Positions 59,836-64,000 of a stretch of 64,000 nucleotides of DNA are shown here, piece after piece (the stretch's first letter is position 1; every line of letters begins with the position of its first letter). The stretch spans positions 133,068,337-133,132,336 of the forward strand of contig NW_026947485.1 in NCBI RefSeq assembly GCF_034190915.1, in the 5' to 3' direction. Made by a program: the position numbers and the translations under genes. Below the pieces are notes generated by a model that was not told where the DNA came from, searched no databases, and was given only the letters and a program-made list of their open reading frames with translations. Source of the stretch: Cavia porcellus. Taxonomy: Eukaryota; Chordata; Mammalia; Rodentia; Caviidae.

Positions 59836-60394
59836 ATCATTGGTTAAGATGTGACTTCCTTTGACAGGTTTCTCATGAATCTCCCTGATCTCTAAAGACA
59901 AATTTCTCAAAAGTAATGGGTTATTAGAGGAAGCTAGAGAAAATTGTTTTGTCTGAGTATTTATGTCTACATTCCTAGATCTATTTATTAGACAAAATTA
60001 TGTCTGTGTTACAATTCTGAGAAATACTCAAGTAGTTTTAATAAGACATTCAAAGCTTTAATAGGGAAATTGTTAGAAACAGAAGGACAAAAACCCATTA
60101 AGATGTATTTAAATAATTTTATATCACTTTTTCAATCATTTTAAAGTTTTCTATTGAAATTTTCTCTAAACTTACAATGTAATCAATTGTAAGAACTACA
60201 CTATTAAAGATGAGAGCTTTAAAATCGTCTACTGCATTGTTTTTCCAAATTGTGTGGAGGAAAACTGAGGAGTCTGTGGAAACTTTCCAAGTACAGAAGG
60301 AAGGGTGATCATTAAGGGAAGGAGAGTATTAACTTAGGCTTTGCATTCTGGCTTTCAAATAACAATAATCTTCATCAAAGTGATAGTCGTACAT
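59836..60394. other. No recognised feature
   Basis: AT-rich. Confidence 0.45.
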
Positions 60395-60640
60395 AAACAT
60401 TACCTAATCTTTACTGAGTCTTTTGAATGTTTTAAGCAGTTTATATTAATAATATTAATCTCTACACTGGCTAAAGTAGGAAGGTAGTATCAGTATGTCT
60501 TACTTCAAAGATGGGAAAACTGTACTACAAAGCTAAGTAAGTAGGTTAATTTCAAATATTGAAAAACATATGTCGAACAGGAATGTTGAGTTCAAGGCAC
60601 ATGGCCAACTCAAGAAGGTTCATCTTATAAAGTAAGAATT
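60395..60640 (-). mobile_element. MIR SINE, antisense
   Basis: 'ttttaagcagtttatattaa', 'aatctctacactggctaaag', 'tttacttcaaagatgggaaaa'-like block in shortened form, 'aagctaagtaagtaggttaa' and 'gttgagttcaaggcacatgg' follow reversed MIR. Confidence 0.6.
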
Positions 60641-61549
60641 TTGCAGTCCAAAAAGCTAGATTTTTAATTTTTATATGGGAAAATAGACTTAGAGAGAAAG
60701 GCCCAGAGAGAGATAGTAAATTATACAGAATATTTTAGTTTCAGAACTGTAGGTCTCCCCTTCATTTCGACTTCTGTGTTGCTGCTTGTAAACACTTTTG
60801 TAATATAAGTACAGCTATAAATTCATATGAAGATAACTCAAAAGTCTGCACTAGATGTGCGTATATATCTTAAACATATGCTTTCTTAAAGTTAGGGAGG
60901 TTATTAAAATAATGAATTCACATAAAGATTAAATAGTTGAGAAAGCAAATAAGAGGCCATTAACAAAATTTCCTCAGGAATAAGCAAAAAGATTCTAGAA
61001 AATATCGTAAAGGTTCATTCGCCCCAAATGCTCTTGAATAACCTAAGACAGCAGCTAACAAAACAAAAACAAAAACACATGGAAAACATACAACAAATAT
61101 AGGTGACAAGTTAGCCCATGAATTTCAACTCTCAAGTGGATGGAATAAATGGCTGACAACCACAAGAACTGCAGAGCCTAACTTCCTGCCTGGTAGCCAG
61201 CAGGGAAACACTGATAGCGAGGTAACAGATTTGGAAAGCATTTGACAATAATCTCCTTAGCACATGGAACGTGTCAGCTTCACTATGTGATGGTGCCGCT
61301 GTTTGTCAAATAACTGATGTGAATGCTGCTACTGAAGGTATTTTTAAGATATGATTAACATCTAAATCAGTAAATTTTAAGTGAAACAGAGGCTGATAGG
61401 ATCAATTAAAATCCTTAAGAAAACACAGATTCCAGAGAAAGGAAAAAATTCTACCTCCAAACTGACACATCAGCCTTCATGAGGATTTCCATCTTCCCAA
61501 CATTCCCTGTAGATTTCTGCATCACATGAATTAGTATCTTAAAATAAAG
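60641..61549. other. No recognised repeat
   Basis: 61100-61350 is less AT-rich and motif-rich (see findings). Confidence 0.4.
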
Positions 61550-61612
61550 ATGATAGGTAGTAAATAGGTAAATAGATGGATGATAAATGGTAGACAGATA
61601 AATGATAGATGA

Positions 61613-61653
<41 letters not shown>

Positions 61654-61695
61654 AGATAGATAGATAGATACATAGATAGATAGATAGATAGATGA
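61550..61695. repeat. (GATA)n tetranucleotide microsatellite
   Basis: An imperfect gata/gatg/ggta leader (61550-61610) followed by nearly pure gata to 61692 with one 'agaa' and one 'catа'-type interruption. Confidence 0.95.
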
Positions 61696-61928
61696 TAGAC
61701 TATTAGGTTGACCTGTTGAGATAAAACCTAAAAACAGTCAAAATTACATGAGGTATGAAAGAAACAAATTCATTAAGAACTCAGGAAATAAATTTTTAAA
61801 CTTTAGAAATAAAAGCTAGATTTTAAGGAGTATGGGAGGAAATAAATGTAATAAACAAAACTCCAAGAAAAAATGAAAAAGAAAAAAATTTTAAACCAAA
61901 TGAAAAGTTGTTACTAAAACACATACGG

Positions 61929-62025
61929 TGGGCCAGGGATGTAGCTCAGTGGGCCTAGCGCTGACCCAGCAAATGTGAGGCCATGAGTTTGATTCCTGAT
62001 ACCACAAAATAATAAATAAAACAGG
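61929..62025 (+). mobile_element. tRNA-derived SINE
   Basis: 'gtgggccagggatgtagctc' (A box), 'agcgctgacccagcaaatgt', 'gagtttgattcctgatacca' (B box), then an 'aataataaataaaac' tail. It lies within old L1 ORF1-like sequence. Confidence 0.85.
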
Positions 62026-62049
62026 AAAAGTGATGAATATTCAGAAGTA

Positions 62050-62560
62050 AAGAAGTCTAAATAATGCATATCAAAAGACATCAAATTTAAAAACTCAAGA
62101 AAACTAAAAGGTGAAATTTTATAATCTAATAAAATAAAATACAATTTTATAAATCTAATAAATCTTTTCCGAAATACAACAAAGCTTCATATTAAAAAGT
62201 GTATAACATATCTGACTTATCCTAACTCATAATGACTCAATTGCCAGATATATTTTAAAATTTTATAGTGCTTAAAAACAAAAGTCAAAATTCTAGGGGC
62301 AAGTGACTTATAAAGAAAATAAAATTGGATTATCATTGGACTTTTCTTCAGCAAAATTTCATGATAAAAGTAACTGGATTGACATATTTAAGATAATCAA
62401 AAGCAAAGAACACCAAACAAGAATTTCATATGTACCAAAGGAACTTGGAAAAAAGGACAAATTTGCAATATTCTCAACCTGCAAGAATTCCAGAAATACT
62501 TTCCCCAGGAGACCTCACTGAGAAACCTACCAGAGAACAAACTTCACAGGACTAAAATGA
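62050..62560 (+). mobile_element. Old LINE-1 ORF1 C-terminal fragment
   Basis: The frame 62303-62521 contains 'NWIDIFKIIKSKEHQTRISY', which parallels the ORF1 C-terminal 'W..IFK.LK..N.QPR..YP' block of the sense L1 (30800-30870), followed by a decayed 'K..F..K' stretch and the 'tcaccactagacctccc'-like end in altered form. No intact protein. Confidence 0.55.
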
Positions 62561-63139
62561 CAGGAAAGTCATTGACATACAACTAGTAATATAAAAATTG
62601 TTACCTGGAGATAGCTATATGTAGGATACGGGGTAAAGAAAATGAGGATGTTCAAATTCAATTATGAAATATTCTTAAAAATTGGATTTTTAATATGAAA
62701 GAGAAGGGAGATAGAGGTAATATAAAATAAATAAAATCTTTGTACTCCAAAATTTGAAGTAGTCTGAGTTCATGAGGTACCCTAACTTTAATATGTAATT
62801 GTGTAACATATATATCATATATGCATGTATGTGTGTAGCACTGTCCACTAAAATGATTAGCTCTGAAAACATTAAAACTGTTTGCAGAAAAGACTTAAAA
62901 ATGATGACCAATACAGTTGCATTTCACAGACTAGGAATTGCATGGTCCCACAATGGAAAACCAGAATGCTATCTGTGTCTTGCTAGAGGAAGCCTTTCAG
63001 ATAAAGGTAATGAACTTGGCTTAGGGATGCTGTGTGCTACACATAGTACCTACCTATCTTAGAGTATGACTGTGAAGATTCTGTAAAATAAGGTTGAATT
63101 TATGGGAGTTTAACAAAATAGGACTGAAATGCATAACGG
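62561..63139. other. No recognised feature
   Basis: AT-rich, possibly more L1 spacer sequence. A short (TA/TG) run is at 62805-62835. Confidence 0.4.
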
Positions 63140-63510
63140 ATTTAACTGGGCTCATGGTTTCAGAGGTTTCAGTCCGTGGTATGAAGACTCCAAGGCAGGA
63201 ACAGTACAGATGAAGTGCAGGAACATGAAGGAGGAAGCACATGCTAGAATAAAGCTACTCACATGGCAGCAGCCAGAGACAGTGCATAGGAAAAGAAGGC
63301 CATCAGTGTGTACACCCCCACAGGCACTTCTCCAATGCTCCCTCCACCAGCTCCTCAGCACCTAACAGAACATCCAACTATGAAAACCCATGGATGGATC
63401 CACCAATGATCCCCCAAGACACAATCTCCTCTCCAGGAGTCTCTTAATCCAGTCAAGTATTGAAGTAAGATTAACTGGTACAGTTACTAAGATCATGGGT
63501 CTCATATGAG
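63140..63510 (-). mobile_element. MaLR LTR, antisense
   Basis: 'gggctcatggtttcagaggt', 'ttcagtccgtggtatgaaga', 'ctccaaggcaggaacagta', 'cacatggcagcagccagaga', and 'aaacccatggatggatccac' reproduce a rodent MaLR LTR in reverse. The U3 side decays toward 63510. Confidence 0.7.
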
Positions 63511-64000
63511 TAGAGCAATTAAAAAAGCAAATTTCCTGAAGCATCACTTTTCAGCCAAAGACCTAAACCTACAAGATATATTCATCAGTTTTTATGACTT
63601 TTTTAGAGTGTAATGTTAATAAGAATTGCATATTGAAATGCAGGAAATATTAGAAACTCCATTTCCACTTCAAATCTGAATAATGACAACAAAAATAATT
63701 TTGCCATAATCCTTGCAATACATTGTGCAGCTTTCCTCCTTTTCGCTGTCCAAAGACGAAAAACATCATCAAGAAATAGGAGACTGAAAATTCCAATTAA
63801 TTGATGTAAGGCAAAAATGAAGTTATTTGTGGGGTTTCGTTGTTAATCACCATCAGACTGTATTGTTTTAGATCAATGTATCACTGTACTTGAACGCTTT
63901 AACTAGCAAATCAAGAGATTATGTTATGCATATTGTTTACAGTTATCAACGCCCCTCTAAGAAGACATTTCAAACTTGTAGTTTGATTCTGTACCTTGCG
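63511..64000. other. No recognised feature
   Basis: AT-rich unique-looking sequence up to the window end. Confidence 0.45.

Noticed and set aside
1..64000. CRISPR arrays, operons, phage or plasmid genes
   Set aside because: No regular spacer-repeat pattern; codon context, repeats and absence of dense ORFs fit a mammalian nuclear genome.
1..64000. Intact endogenous retrovirus with gag/pol/env
   Set aside because: Only solo LTR-like segments are visible; no gag, protease, reverse transcriptase of retroviral type, or env sequence was recognised.

Overview
The window reads as non-coding nuclear DNA from a placental mammal, most likely a rodent outside the mouse/rat group. The evidence is the combination of 7SL-derived B1-like monomers, tRNA-derived ID-like SINEs with the shared 'gagttcgat' B-box region, ERVL-MaLR LTRs of the rodent style, LINE-1, and ancient L2/MIR/hAT fossils. 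I could not fix the genus. Base composition is AT-rich. I found no exon, cellular open reading frame or functional RNA gene I could defend. The long open frames that carry recognisable protein all belong to LINE-1.

Layout. 1-13300: solo MaLR/MLT1-type LTRs (205-610, 3600-3975, 4080-4562, 8052-8705, 9130-9612), an L2 tail, an AT-rich hairpin tract, SINE fossils, and a 3.7-kb stretch I cannot explain. 13300-16030: a compound microsatellite, then an L2 copy (13540-15562) interrupted by a 5'-truncated LINE-1 with a perfect 16-bp target-site duplication and by an LTR-derived insert, followed by an hAT-type MITE and a (CA)n tract. 16-28 kb: L2 (18770-19330), a purine tract, SINE, LTRs, old L1 and MITE pieces. 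28.35-38.4 kb: an old antisense LINE-1 split by a nearly complete 6.5-kb sense LINE-1 (29558-36063) with recognisable ORF1 and ORF2. 39-42 kb: two further L1 3' ends. 42-45 kb: largely unique sequence. 45-64 kb: a MITE carrying a 36-nt U2 snRNA fragment, a well-preserved ID-like SINE, a B1-like SINE, more L1/L2/MIR/MaLR fossils, several (CA)n tracts, a GATA tract, and an old L1 ORF1 fragment.

The content is best understood as stratified transposon insertions in an intergenic or intronic region. Relative ages can be read from nesting: L2, MIR and hAT MITEs are oldest, then MLT1/MaLR, then antisense L1, then sense L1 and the best ID-like SINE. Many short target-site duplications show that the L1 machinery made several insertions, including the SINE and probably the U2 fragment. 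I did not find a clearly new biological system. The most interesting observations are the L1-in-L1 insertion with a candidate 3' transduction, its still-complete endonuclease active site behind a mutated start codon, the tailless U2 retropseudogene, and a possible LTR-transcript retroposon.
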